From assembly GCA_963800325.1 (NCBI GenBank), contig CAWDAQ010000005.1:1-64000 (forward strand): a stretch of DNA of 64,000 bases, written 5' to 3'. Both the position numbers and the translations under genes were made by a program. The DNA comes from CAWDAQ01 sp963800325. GTDB lineage: Bacteria; Actinomycetota; Actinomycetes; Actinomycetales; Dermatophilaceae. This document shows positions 36,076-43,469 of the stretch, piece after piece. Numbering within the stretch: the stretch's first letter is position 1; each line of letters starts with the position of its first letter. The notes below the pieces were generated by a model. It had not been told where the DNA came from. It was given only the letters and a program-made list of their open reading frames with translations, and searched no databases.

Positions 36076-36423
36076 ATGGCGATGTATCCATCGAGCATGA
36101 CCGGTTTCAGCCGTCGCCCAGTCGATGTCGACACCGCTAGGCGTTTCCTGATCGAATGCGCCAACCGAGATATCGAGGAACTGCCGACCTACGGCGAGCT
36201 GGCTGCCGCCTACGGCGGCATCGCCCGAGCCGCGGGCCCAGTGCTGAACAGCCTCGCTCGGGACTGCGAACTCGCGCGGGAACCGGACCTGACGGCGCTG
36301 GTGGTGGACAAGCGCACTCGGCTACCGGGAACCTTCCGCGGCAAACCAGTTGTCGCTGGGAGTCAAGGCGAAGCGACTTGGCGCGACGAGCTCGCGCGGA
36401 TACGAAGTCACGACTGGGACTAG
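36076..36423 (+). CDS. Conserved hypothetical protein
   Basis: About 115 residues. From ATG 36076 it reads MAMYPSSMTGFSRRPVDVDT, then ARRFLIECANRDIEELPTYG, ELAAAYGGIARAAGPVLNSL and DLTALVVDKRTRLPGTFRGK. The ATG at 36097 is an alternative start. The pattern PTYGELA...VLNSLAR...LTALVV...RLPG is like the fold of alkyltransferase-like (MGMT-type) DNA-binding domains, but the Cys of MGMT is absent; this is only an impression. It ends ELARIRSHDWD. It is a single-gene unit between motifs D and E. Confidence 0.55.
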   Translation: MAMYPSSMTGFSRRPVDVDTARRFLIECANRDIEELPTYGELAAAYGGIARAAGPVLNSLARDCELAREPDLTALVVDKRTRLPGTFRGKPVVAGSQGEATWRDELARIRSHDWD

Positions 36424-36474
36424 GTGGAATCCCATGGTCCAAGAGATGGTGCGGCAGCGGCAGACTGGCTGGCC

Positions 36475-36520
36475 CCGTCCGCATCCTTCCGCCGCCAGTC
36501 GACCGCCCGGGGTCGCGGCA
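36475..36520 (+). repeat. Boundary motif E
   Basis: CGTCCGCATCCTTCCGCCGC then CAGTCGACCGCCCGG and GGTCGCGGCATGACCGG. The extension past the core is shared with motif H (GTCGACCGCCCGGATCGCGG). Confidence 0.6.
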
Positions 36521-36804
36521 TGACCGGACGACCCCGAACAGCCGAACCGGCGTCGTGCGAATCGACCTCCAGGATCACGAAGGTGATCACGAACACGATG
36601 GCGAGGACGAACACGATGGCGAGGACGAACAACAGGAGGACACCGGAAGGAGCAGTGTCAACGACTCTCATCGTTCGTCGACACGGGTGCCCCGGCGGGG
36701 CGCGTCATCGTCGCTTCCCTTGAGAGGGTCTCGGAGCCGCCCGGTCAGCACATCGAGCTGGCCGAGGCAGACAGCCGCTGGCGCCCCTGCACAGGAGTTG
36801 CCAC

Positions 36805-36863
36805 TAGACCCTCAAAGAGGGTCTAAACTGCATAAGCGACCGCCGCGTTATCTAGTTTAGACC
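36805..36863. promoter_or_regulatory. Double inverted repeat before the Fic gene
   Basis: TAGACCCTC AAA GAGGGTCTA (36805-36825) is a perfect 9-bp-arm repeat. Its right arm overlaps GGTCTAAACT (36820-36829), which pairs perfectly with AGTTTAGACC (36854-36863). The Fic GTG follows 17 bases later. This looks like operator DNA for a dimeric regulator, possibly the Fic protein's own winged-helix domain. Confidence 0.65.
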
Positions 36864-36880
36864 GTCTGTGAGGGCTTCTG

Positions 36881-37933
36881 GTGCACTCGTTCGTCGACCT
36901 TGACCGAGTTCTCGGCGCTGTGCCAGCGCCCTTGGTCATGACGTTGCGCGACATCGACCGCGGCCAAGGCAGCGAGGGACTGTACCTCAACCAGGTGCCC
37001 GACCTACTGACTGAGCTGGCCAACCGCGCTCGAGTCGCGAGCATCACTGCCTCGTCTGCCCTCGAGGGAATCGTCGTCAAGAACCGCAGCCGTGCGGCCG
37101 CCATCATCGCCAACAAGCCCATCGAGTTGCGCACCCGCAGCGAACAAGAACTCGCCGGCTACCGCGCTGCCCTCGACTACCTCTTCACCGAGGACTGGCG
37201 CCCCCTGAACGTCGGCCTGCTCCTTCACCTGCACCGACTGCTTTTCGCGGATACCAAGGCCACCGGTGGCACCTTCAAGCAGAGCGACAACCTTGTCGTC
37301 GACCGGTCTCCCGACGGGGCCCAGGCTGCCCGATTCAAGCCGGTCCCTGCCGTTCGCACCGAGTACTACGCCGCCGACCTCATCGACCGCTACGCCGAGG
37401 CCGTCAAGGCAAACCACCATCACCCAGTGCTCCTCGTCGGCCTGTTTGTCTTGGATCTGCTCATCATCCACCCGTTCGACGACGGCAATGGTCGCGTGGC
37501 ACGCGCGCTGACGAATGCCCTTCTCGCCGAGGCCGGGTATGGGGTAGGCCGCTACGTGTCGCTCGAACAGCTCATCGCCGAATCTGCCGACGACTACTAC
37601 CAGGCGTTGCTTGACTCAACCCACGACTGGAACGACCACGCCAACGACCCGTGGCCCTGGCTGGCGTACTTCAGCAAACTCCTCGCTCGCGGCTACACCC
37701 GGTTCGCTGAGGGTGTCGCCGCCGATAGGTCTGGAGGCACGAAATCGGAACGCGTCCGTGAGCACGTCTTGAGGCACGGTGCGCCCGTCTTTGCGATCTC
37801 CGATATCAGAGCCGCGCTACCCGGAATCAGCGATCCCACCATCCGACTCGTCCTCAATGAGCTGAAGGACGAAGGGCTCCTCAAGCCGCAGGGCACAGGA
37901 CGCTCGGCCGTGTGGTTGCGTGTGACTACGTAG
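36881..37933 (+). CDS. Fic-family AMP-transferase with C-terminal winged helix
   Basis: A 350-residue class II Fic protein. The inhibitory helix motif SSALEG (S-x3-E-G) lies at about residues 58-63. The Fic core is HPFDDGNGRVAR near 193-204, matching HPFx(D/E)GNGRxxR, so AMPylation chemistry should be intact; LFADTKATGGTFKQSDNLVV is the flap region. Residues about 280-350 form a winged-helix domain (FAISDIRAALPGISDPTIRL, LNELKDEGLLKPQGTGRSAV). Such proteins modify cellular targets such as gyrase or act as self-controlled toxins. GTG start at 36881. It is a single-gene unit. Confidence 0.92.
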   Translation: MHSFVDLDRVLGAVPAPLVMTLRDIDRGQGSEGLYLNQVPDLLTELANRARVASITASSALEGIVVKNRSRAAAIIANKPIELRTRSEQELAGYRAALDYLFTEDWRPLNVGLLLHLHRLLFADTKATGGTFKQSDNLVVDRSPDGAQAARFKPVPAVRTEYYAADLIDRYAEAVKANHHHPVLLVGLFVLDLLIIHPFDDGNGRVARALTNALLAEAGYGVGRYVSLEQLIAESADDYYQALLDSTHDWNDHANDPWPWLAYFSKLLARGYTRFAEGVAADRSGGTKSERVREHVLRHGAPVFAISDIRAALPGISDPTIRLVLNELKDEGLLKPQGTGRSAVWLRVTT

Positions 37934-37961
37934 ACCGCCCCTCGGTCATTGACGGGCGGTC
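37933..37961 (+). terminator. Stem-loop after fic
   Basis: GACCGCCC (37933-37940) pairs perfectly with GGGCGGTC (37954-37961) across a 13-base loop, at the fic stop codon. No T-run follows, as is usual for actinobacterial terminators. Confidence 0.55.
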
Positions 37962-37990
37962 GGACCTGTGTCTATCCGCCGCCTGACGGG
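37962..37990 (+). repeat. Boundary motif G
   Basis: GGACCTGTGTCTATCCGCCG then CCTGACGGGGCTGTCCGT. The right side runs directly into the leader of the integrase cassette, seen also at 33545 and 52595 as GGGGCTGTCC. Confidence 0.55.
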
Positions 37991-38029
37991 GCTGTCCGTT
38001 CGTCGTGGCGGGATCTGGCTTCGCTCACA

Positions 38030-38257
38030 TCGACGGGCTGGTCCCGGCCGACCCGGCCATATGTGCGCGGTTGCCGAAGGTACACCGGGACGAGTCCCGC
38101 ACCCAGGGCCCGGATCGGCTCGAGCTGATCCGTTTCCTTCAGGTCTCCCAGAGGATCACCGTCCAAGGCATGCCGGGGGGAGCGGACCGAAGGACCCGTG
38201 ATCCTGCGGCCGCGCACGGCGTGCACGCCCTGACCGCCGACGTCGCCGGCGTCTGAC
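38030..38257 (+). pseudogene. Tyrosine recombinase, cassette copy 3 (two fragments)
   Basis: Only FAHIDGLVPADPAICARLPK, VHRDESRTQGPDRLELIRFL and QVSQRITV remain from the middle N-terminal part, followed after a large deletion by GVHALTADVAGV, the C-terminal end. The whole catalytic domain, with Arg, HxLR and Tyr, is gone. Copy 2 has the equivalent residues FAHIDGLIH and KVRRDESRTQGLDRLELIRF, so the relation is certain. Leader bases are also shortened. Confidence 0.8.
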
Positions 38258-38299
38258 TGAACCGTCACATTCTGTACTACACCGTAAGACAAGGATCTA

Positions 38300-38465
38300 C
38301 ACTGGTGGCGTGGGCGAGGAGATCCGGTTGGACCACGAGGCCATCGCTTCCTCCGCTCGCGCGTGACCGCTACCCCGACGGGAAGGGCATCGAACCGGAA
38401 TGGGCCCAGAAGGTCGCGGCAGATGACGACCTTCTCGACCTGCAGCCCACTCCGCCGCAAGGGAA
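38300..38465 (+). pseudogene. Toxin-like fragment, cassette copy 3
   Basis: The region parallels 34200-34350 at DNA level: GGCGAGGAGATCCGGTTGGA and GGGCATCGAACCGGAATGGG. It reads IEPEWAQKVAADDDLLDLQP without the frameshift seen in copies 1 and 2, but its N-terminal part is broken. It then runs in frame into the OsmC gene. The antitoxin half is missing. Confidence 0.6.
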
Positions 38466-38475
38466 GGACACCGAG

Positions 38476-38934
38476 ATGACCGGGCCACCCACCACCTACC
38501 ACGTGCGGGCCGAAGGCCTCGCCGGCGGCCCGGCCACGATCGAGGCGGGCAACCAGCGAATCCCGGTTGATGCCACCTGGGGCTCTGGCGAGCCGTCGGG
38601 ACTCCCCGGGCCGGCGGAGCTGCTGTCCGGCGCCTTCGCGGCCTGCCTGCTGAAGAACCTCGAGCGCTCCGGGGCCCTGCTGTCGTTTCGCTACCAGCGC
38701 GTCGAGATCGACGTCCATGCCCGGCGCCAGGACACCCCGCCGCGCTTCGCCGAGATCGACTACGAGGTACGCATCGTCACCGATGAGGGGCAGCGACGCA
38801 TCGAACTGCTGCACCGTAACCTGCGCCAGTTCGGCACCGTCTTCAACACCCTTGCCGCCGTGTGCGATGTCCACGGCCGCGTGGTTGCCGTGAAGCCCTC
38901 CCCCGGGCAAGAGCAGGAGCTGGGAGGCAGCTGA
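38476..38934 (+). CDS. OsmC-family protein
   Basis: A 152-residue OsmC/Ohr-like protein: TYHVRAEGLAGGPATIEAGN, PGPAELLSGAFAACLLKNLE with the first redox Cys near 58, YQRVEIDVHARRQDTPPRFA, and FNTLAAVCDVHGRVVAV with the second Cys near 133. The two Cys positions fit thiol peroxidases of this family, but the protein is nearer to the general OsmC group than to Ohr. The open frame extends back into the toxin-like relic (to about 38395), so a fused start is possible; the ATG at 38476 marks the family start. A single-gene unit between motifs G and H. Confidence 0.8.
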   Translation: MTGPPTTYHVRAEGLAGGPATIEAGNQRIPVDATWGSGEPSGLPGPAELLSGAFAACLLKNLERSGALLSFRYQRVEIDVHARRQDTPPRFAEIDYEVRIVTDEGQRRIELLHRNLRQFGTVFNTLAAVCDVHGRVVAVKPSPGQEQELGGS

Positions 38935-38998
38935 GCCGACCCGGCTCACCTGACCAGGTCCCAGGCGATCTTCGCCGCGCGGTACGAGGCAGCCGAGC

Positions 38999-39050
38999 GC
39001 AACTGCCCCACTTCGCCGTCTGTCGACCGCCCGGATCGCGGCATGAGCGT
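38999..39050 (+). repeat. Boundary motif H
   Basis: GCAACTGCCCCACTTCGCCG then TCTGTCGACCGCCCGG and ATCGCGGCATGAGCG, 65 bases after the OsmC stop. The extension is shared with motif E. Confidence 0.6.
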
Positions 39051-39104
39051 GCGGCGGGATCGGAACACGCCTGAGCACCAGCTCCGCCCGGACCGCCGTC
39101 GCGC

Positions 39105-40049
39105 TCACACCCGTTCGACGCGGTCGGCCTGTGGTCCTCGATCGCTCTGTCGCACCTGGTACCGGACCCGATCGCCTTGGTGCAGCACCTCGGCGCCTCT
39201 GAGGACCGACACGTGCACGAACAGGTCCGCGCCTCCCGCGTCCGGGGCGATGAAGCCGAACCCCCGCTCCGCGTCGTAGCGCGCGACCACTCCCTCGCCG
39301 CCGCGCGCCGGGACGTCGGATGCCGTGTGGTGTCCCGACCGAGCGCGGGTCGTCGACGTCGCAGGTGCGCCCCGCGGTGTCGAGCGGTGCGCGAGACGCA
39401 CGTCGCGAGCCTGCGGACCCTTCTCGCTCACGACGACGTCGTACGTCACCCGGTCCCCCTCGCCCAGCTCGGGAAGCCCCTCGGCCAGCGCCCGGACGTG
39501 GACGAAGACATCGGGGCCGCCCGACTCGGGGGTGATGAACCCGAAGCCCTTGACCCCGTCGTACCAGGACACGGTGCCGTCCGCCCCGTCGGATGCCACG
39601 GCCTGCTGGGCGGCCTGGGCTCCCAAGGGAAGCAGATGGTCAGCCTGCGGTCCCTTCTCCCCGTCGACGACGAGGAACGCCACCCGCTGCCCCTCCCAGA
39701 CCACGCTGCCCCCCACGATGGCCGAACTGTGCACGAAGATCTCGGCGCCACCGCCGTCGGGCGTGATGAAGCCGTACCCCTTGGCAGGCTCGTACCAGGC
39801 CACGGTGCCGAGCACGCCCAGCGGTGTATCGGCGGCCTGGTCGGCCGTGACCCTGACGCGGCGTGCCTGCGGGCCGCGGTCCCCCTCGCCGATCTCGAAC
39901 TCGACCACCTGCCCCTCCCGGAGCAGCTTCATCGCGTCGTCGCTGACGATCTGGGACGCATGCACGTACAGGTCCTCTGCCTCCTGCCCGAGCTCGATGA
40001 AGCCGAACCCCCGGTCGGCATCGAACCAGCGGACGGTCCCCTCGGTCAC
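39105..40049 (-). CDS. Protein with four tandem cold-shock domains
   Basis: A 314-residue protein made almost only of cold-shock domains: GTVRWFDADRGFGFIELGQE (about 4-23), GTVAWYEPAKGYGFITPDGG (about 82), GTVSWYDGVKGFGFITPESG (about 154) and GVVARYDAERGFGFIAPDAG (about 248). Each has an RNP1-like GFGFI/GYGFI and RNP2-like VHASQ/FVHSS/FVHVR/FVHVS. A flexible linker rich in Ser/Thr/Arg comes before the last domain. Ordinary bacterial Csp proteins have one domain. It probably binds several single-stranded nucleic-acid sites at once, as an RNA chaperone. AAGGAG lies six bases before the GTG at 40049. Confidence 0.9.
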   Translation of the reverse strand: MTEGTVRWFDADRGFGFIELGQEAEDLYVHASQIVSDDAMKLLREGQVVEFEIGEGDRGPQARRVRVTADQAADTPLGVLGTVAWYEPAKGYGFITPDGGGAEIFVHSSAIVGGSVVWEGQRVAFLVVDGEKGPQADHLLPLGAQAAQQAVASDGADGTVSWYDGVKGFGFITPESGGPDVFVHVRALAEGLPELGEGDRVTYDVVVSEKGPQARDVRLAHRSTPRGAPATSTTRARSGHHTASDVPARGGEGVVARYDAERGFGFIAPDAGGADLFVHVSVLRGAEVLHQGDRVRYQVRQSDRGPQADRVERV

Positions 40050-40302
40050 GGCTGACTCCTTGTCGAAGCTACGGTCGGTGTACCCCCAGTGTCCCCGACG
40101 GGACTGCGACAAGCGCCCGGTGCCAGACGGTGCTCGCACCGTCGTGGCACGTGCCCGGCGGCGACATCCACGGCACCCGGCGCCGCGTCGACAGCGGCAG
40201 TCGAGTGCCTTCCGTCTGGGACTACCGTGTCGGCCCAGTGGCTGCCGAACCCCGACGACGGGGTGCATGGCAGGGTGTGACTCACCGGGCTACCTTTGGC
40301 CC

Positions 40303-41175
40303 ATGAAGATCGGGCTGCAGGTCGCAAACTTCACCTGGCCCGGTGCTCCAGCGAGCATCGGGTCCACCTTCGCCCGGATCGCCCACGACGCGGACGAGGC
40401 CGGCATGGCGAGCCTGTGGGTCATGGACCACTTCTTCCAGATCTCGATGATCGGCCCGCCCGAACACGAGATGCTCGAGGGCTACTCCGCGCTCGCGTAC
40501 GCCGCGGGCGTCACCAAGACCATCACGCTGGGCACCCTGGTGACCGGCGTGACCTACCGCCACCCCGGGCTGCTCATCAAGACCGTGACGACCTTGGACG
40601 TCCTGTCCGGCGGCCGCGCCTGGCTCGGGATCGGCGCGGCGTGGAACGAGGAAGAGCACCGCGGGCTCGGCGTCCCCTACCCGGGCACGTCCGAGCGCTT
40701 CGAGCGGCTCGAGGAGACACTGCGCCTCGCCGCCCAGATGTGGTCCGGAGACGACAGTGCCTTCGAGGGCGAGCACTATCAGCTGGAGCGGCCGCTGAAC
40801 TCCCCGGCCGCCCTTGCCAAGCCCCACCCGCCGATCCTCGTCGGCGGGGGCGGGGAGAAGAAGACGCTGCGGATGGTGGCTCAGTACGCCGACGCCTGCA
40901 ACATCTTCGACATGGGCCCGGACGCGGTGAAGGCGAAGTACGACGTGCTCCGTGAACATTGCGAGACGGTAGGCAGGGACTACGCCGATATCGAGAAGAC
41001 GGTGCTCAGCCGGGTGAACCTCGCGCAGGAGAGCGTCGAACAAGTCGTGGACCGGTTCGGCCGACTGGGCGCCATCGGCACCGAGCACATCATCGTCGGC
41101 CTCGCCGGGGTCGACAAGGAGGGCGCGTTCGACAAGGTGCCCGACCTCGTCGCTCAGGTGAACGCCCAGTCCTAA
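40303..41175 (+). CDS. LLM-class F420-dependent oxidoreductase
   Basis: A 290-residue luciferase-like monooxygenase-fold protein. It begins MKIGLQVANFTWPGAPASIG, then EAGMASLWVMDHFFQISMIG, TLGTLVTGVTYRHPGLLIKT, GRAWLGIGAAWNEEEHRGLG and PPILVGGGGEKKTLRMVAQY. These are the phosphate- and F420-binding positions of the actinobacterial F420-dependent group (usually TIGR03560-like). It probably moves a hydride between F420 and an unknown substrate. It is divergent from the cold-shock gene with a 250-base gap, where both promoters should lie. Confidence 0.88.
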   Translation: MKIGLQVANFTWPGAPASIGSTFARIAHDADEAGMASLWVMDHFFQISMIGPPEHEMLEGYSALAYAAGVTKTITLGTLVTGVTYRHPGLLIKTVTTLDVLSGGRAWLGIGAAWNEEEHRGLGVPYPGTSERFERLEETLRLAAQMWSGDDSAFEGEHYQLERPLNSPAALAKPHPPILVGGGGEKKTLRMVAQYADACNIFDMGPDAVKAKYDVLREHCETVGRDYADIEKTVLSRVNLAQESVEQVVDRFGRLGAIGTEHIIVGLAGVDKEGAFDKVPDLVAQVNAQS

Positions 41176-41675
41176 CGGCGCGCTCTTGTTCGCTGCCCCT
41201 TCCGCACCGGGCAACTCCTCCTAGCGCCCATCCGAGCGAGCGGCAGTCACCGTCTGCGGCATGAGCGGATCGCCGTAGAGCAGGACGCCATCGCGCTACT
41301 TCTCTGTGGCTGCGGGGTGTCAGCCGTAGCCCGGCGCCGCTGACTCCGCGCCAACCTCGCAGAGATCCCACACGATGCCCGGGCAGCGCCCCGCAGACCG
41401 GGCCGCTCGCCAAGGCACTGTGCCAGCATGTCGCCGTGGTAACGCCGTGCCCTCTCTTCGTCGGCGAAAACCATCATGACGTGACCGTCCAGGGTCCAGG
41501 TGCCGTGCAAGAACCCGGGCATGCCGATCTTGCCGCGCGCCATGTCAGGCATCTGGTCACGGACCCCCCAAGAAGCGATCGCCACCCCGCTCGTGGGGTT
41601 CGGCCCCAACGGCAAGCGACGTGGATCGGTGGGCTCGGGGTCGGCTGAGGAGGTCCCGGGTTCCGTGGAACTTCG
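41176..41675. other. Gene-poor region with a degraded minus-strand fragment
   Basis: Within these 500 bases a minus-strand reading at about 41400-41600, MARGKIGMPGFLHGTWTLDG then HVMMVFADEERARRYHGDML, looks like part of a real protein, but it has no good start and continues into low-complexity sequence. I take it as a gene relic of unknown family. The rest shows nothing definite. Confidence 0.4.
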
Positions 41676-41689
41676 ATGGCGGCCCGGTT

Positions 41690-41991
41690 CCGCTCCGGCT
41701 GCCCGGCGCGCGTACGCCGCATCGACATCGCCCCCGGACCCGCCGGCTCCTACCCCCAGAACCTGACGCGTGTCCTGGGCCACCTCGTCTTCTCCGCCCG
41801 GGACGAGGCCGCCGACCGGGACCCCTGGACCCTCACCGGCCCCCGGGCTCACCCGGTCCGGCACGACCTCCGCCGCCACGGCAGCTCCGTCTCCAGGTAC
41901 GCCCAGTTCACCCGGGTCGGCGCGAACGTCTGCTTCACCGCCCGCGACGGCGTCCACGGCCGGAGAGCCCTGGGTCATCCACGCCCGCTGA
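41690..41991 (+). pseudogene. ELWxTDGT-type repeat protein, C-terminal remnant
   Basis: The reading RRIDIAPGPAGSYPQNLTRV, LGHLVFSARDEAADRDPWTL, YAQFTRVGANVCFTARDGVH and, after a one-base shift near 41950, GEPWVIHAR is the pattern of repeat proteins with motifs like ELWRTDGTxxGT...IxPGxxxSxPxxLT...VxFxAxDxxxGxELWxT. Only one and a half repeats remain and there is no start. It is a fragment of a larger secreted repeat protein. Confidence 0.5.
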
Positions 41992-42005
41992 GGTTCCTTG
42001 GGACG

Positions 42006-43385
42006 TCAGTGGGTCCATCGTGAGCCGGCGGCCACCTGCTCCGGGGTGGCGTCGGCGAAGCGCTCGAGCTCGGAGCCGGCCACCCGGCGTACCGACTCCA
42101 CCAGTCGCGATCCCAGTGCAGCCGTGAGCACCTCGTCGTCGAGGAGGGACTGCAGGGCGCTCGCCAGCGACTCGGGCAGCCGCTCGACGCCGCGTGCGGC
42201 GAGCTCCTCCGCGGGCAGGCTGGCCGGGTCGACGCCGACCGGGTCCGGGAGCGCCGTGCCCGAGCGAAGCCCGTCGTGACCGGCGGCGAGCACCCCGAGC
42301 AGCGCGAGGTAGGGGTTGGCGTGCAGGTCGAAGCACTTGACCTCGAGGTTGGCGGCGTCAGGTCGGGCGACCGGCCCGGTGATCATCCGGAGCGCGGCCT
42401 CCCGGTTCTCGACGCCCCAGCACGCGAACGCGCCCGACCAGTGCTGGGGCACCAGCCGCAGATACGACGCCGTGCTCGGCGATCCCAGCGCCAGCAGGCC
42501 GGGGAGATGGTCGAGCACGCCGGCGATGATCGCGGCCCCCTCCCTGCGGAGGCCGTGCGAGGCGTCGCCGGGGGCCAGCAGGTTCGCACCCTCGCGCCAC
42601 AGCGACAGGTGCAGGTGCCCGCCGTTGCCCACCCCCGAGGCGTCCACCTTCGGGGAGAAGGACGTCCGCAGCCCGTGGCGCAGTCCGGCGCCGCGCACGA
42701 CCGTGCGCACCAGGACCGAGGTGTCCGCGGCGGCGACCGGGTTCTCGGGTGAGACGGACAGCTCGAACTGCCCCGCGGCGTACTCGGGATGGATCTGGCG
42801 CACGGCCACGCCCGCCTCGTCGAGGGCGCTGACGACGTCCCGCAGGTAGTCGGCGAGCTCGGCGACGCGGGTCATCCCGTAGGCGGGGCCCACGGCGGCC
42901 GGCTCGAAGTCGTCGCCCTCGCCGCGGGAGACGGCCCACTCGATCTCGAACCCGGCCCGCACGGTCAGCCTCTCGGCCGCCAGGGCGTCGACCAGCCGTC
43001 GCAGGGCGAGCCGACTGCAGGCGGGGTGGGGCTCACCGTCCTGCGTCCAGCGTTCCCCCGGTGACCAGGCCCAGCCGGGCTGCGGGGCCAGCGGCACCAC
43101 CCGGTCGAGGACCGGGTGCATGCGCAGGTCGCCGACGGGACCCTGTCCGTCTTCCGGTGCGGCGATGCTGTCGTCGGCGCGGAACCAGTCGAAAGCCGGG
43201 GAGCAGCCCACCCCCCAGGCGGCGACGTCCGGCAGCCGGTCGACGGGCACCCCCTTCATCCGGGCGACCCCCGCCGTGTCGACGAACGTCACGGCGAGGA
43301 CCGTGACGCCGACTCGGCGCAGCGGGTCCTGCATCGCCTCGGCACGCCGGGCCCGGGCCTGCCTGTCCGCCTCGGTGAGCTGCAT
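42006..43385 (-). CDS. Glutamine synthetase-like ligase (GSI fold, FluG C-domain-like)
   Basis: A 459-residue member of the glutamine synthetase family. N-terminal beta-grasp: VGVTVLAVTFVDTAGVARMK (about 26-45) and VGCSPAFDWFRADDSIAAPE. Catalytic domain: VRAGFEIEWAVS (metal Glu), VRQIHPEYAAGQFELSVSPE, SFSPKVDASGVGNGGHLHLS (GxGxHxH-like), and NREAALRMITGPV. Adenylylation-loop Tyr was not seen. It is divergent from an amidohydrolase whose homologue is fused to this domain in fungal FluG. It more likely makes a gamma-glutamyl amide of an amine than assimilates ammonia. Confidence 0.85.
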   Translation of the reverse strand: MQLTEADRQARARRAEAMQDPLRRVGVTVLAVTFVDTAGVARMKGVPVDRLPDVAAWGVGCSPAFDWFRADDSIAAPEDGQGPVGDLRMHPVLDRVVPLAPQPGWAWSPGERWTQDGEPHPACSRLALRRLVDALAAERLTVRAGFEIEWAVSRGEGDDFEPAAVGPAYGMTRVAELADYLRDVVSALDEAGVAVRQIHPEYAAGQFELSVSPENPVAAADTSVLVRTVVRGAGLRHGLRTSFSPKVDASGVGNGGHLHLSLWREGANLLAPGDASHGLRREGAAIIAGVLDHLPGLLALGSPSTASYLRLVPQHWSGAFACWGVENREAALRMITGPVARPDAANLEVKCFDLHANPYLALLGVLAAGHDGLRSGTALPDPVGVDPASLPAEELAARGVERLPESLASALQSLLDDEVLTAALGSRLVESVRRVAGSELERFADATPEQVAAGSRWTH

Positions 43386-43469
43386 GGCCCCTCCCCTTGC
43401 TCCTTGGCGCTCTGGACAACCGAACCCCACGCGAGCAGACTCCGCAACCATGGCGGGGGGCGGGTGTCG

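Larger units (their letters stand above)
36424..36880. other. Intergenic region: motif E, 18-bp tandem repeat, Fic operator
   Basis: These 457 bases hold boundary motif E at 36475, an 18-bp tandem repeat (ACGAACACGATGGCGAGG, twice) near 36589-36630, and the inverted repeats before fic. On the minus strand the tandem repeat lies in an 83-residue ORF (36420-36671) with a hydrophobic stretch VLAIVFVLAIVFVITFVILE. That ORF runs through motif E and is probably not a true gene, but a tiny membrane peptide cannot be ruled out. Confidence 0.45.

Noticed and set aside
36420..36671. Minus-strand 83-codon membrane peptide
   Set aside because: It runs through boundary motif E and its hydrophobic part comes from the 18-bp tandem repeat; there is no ribosome site.
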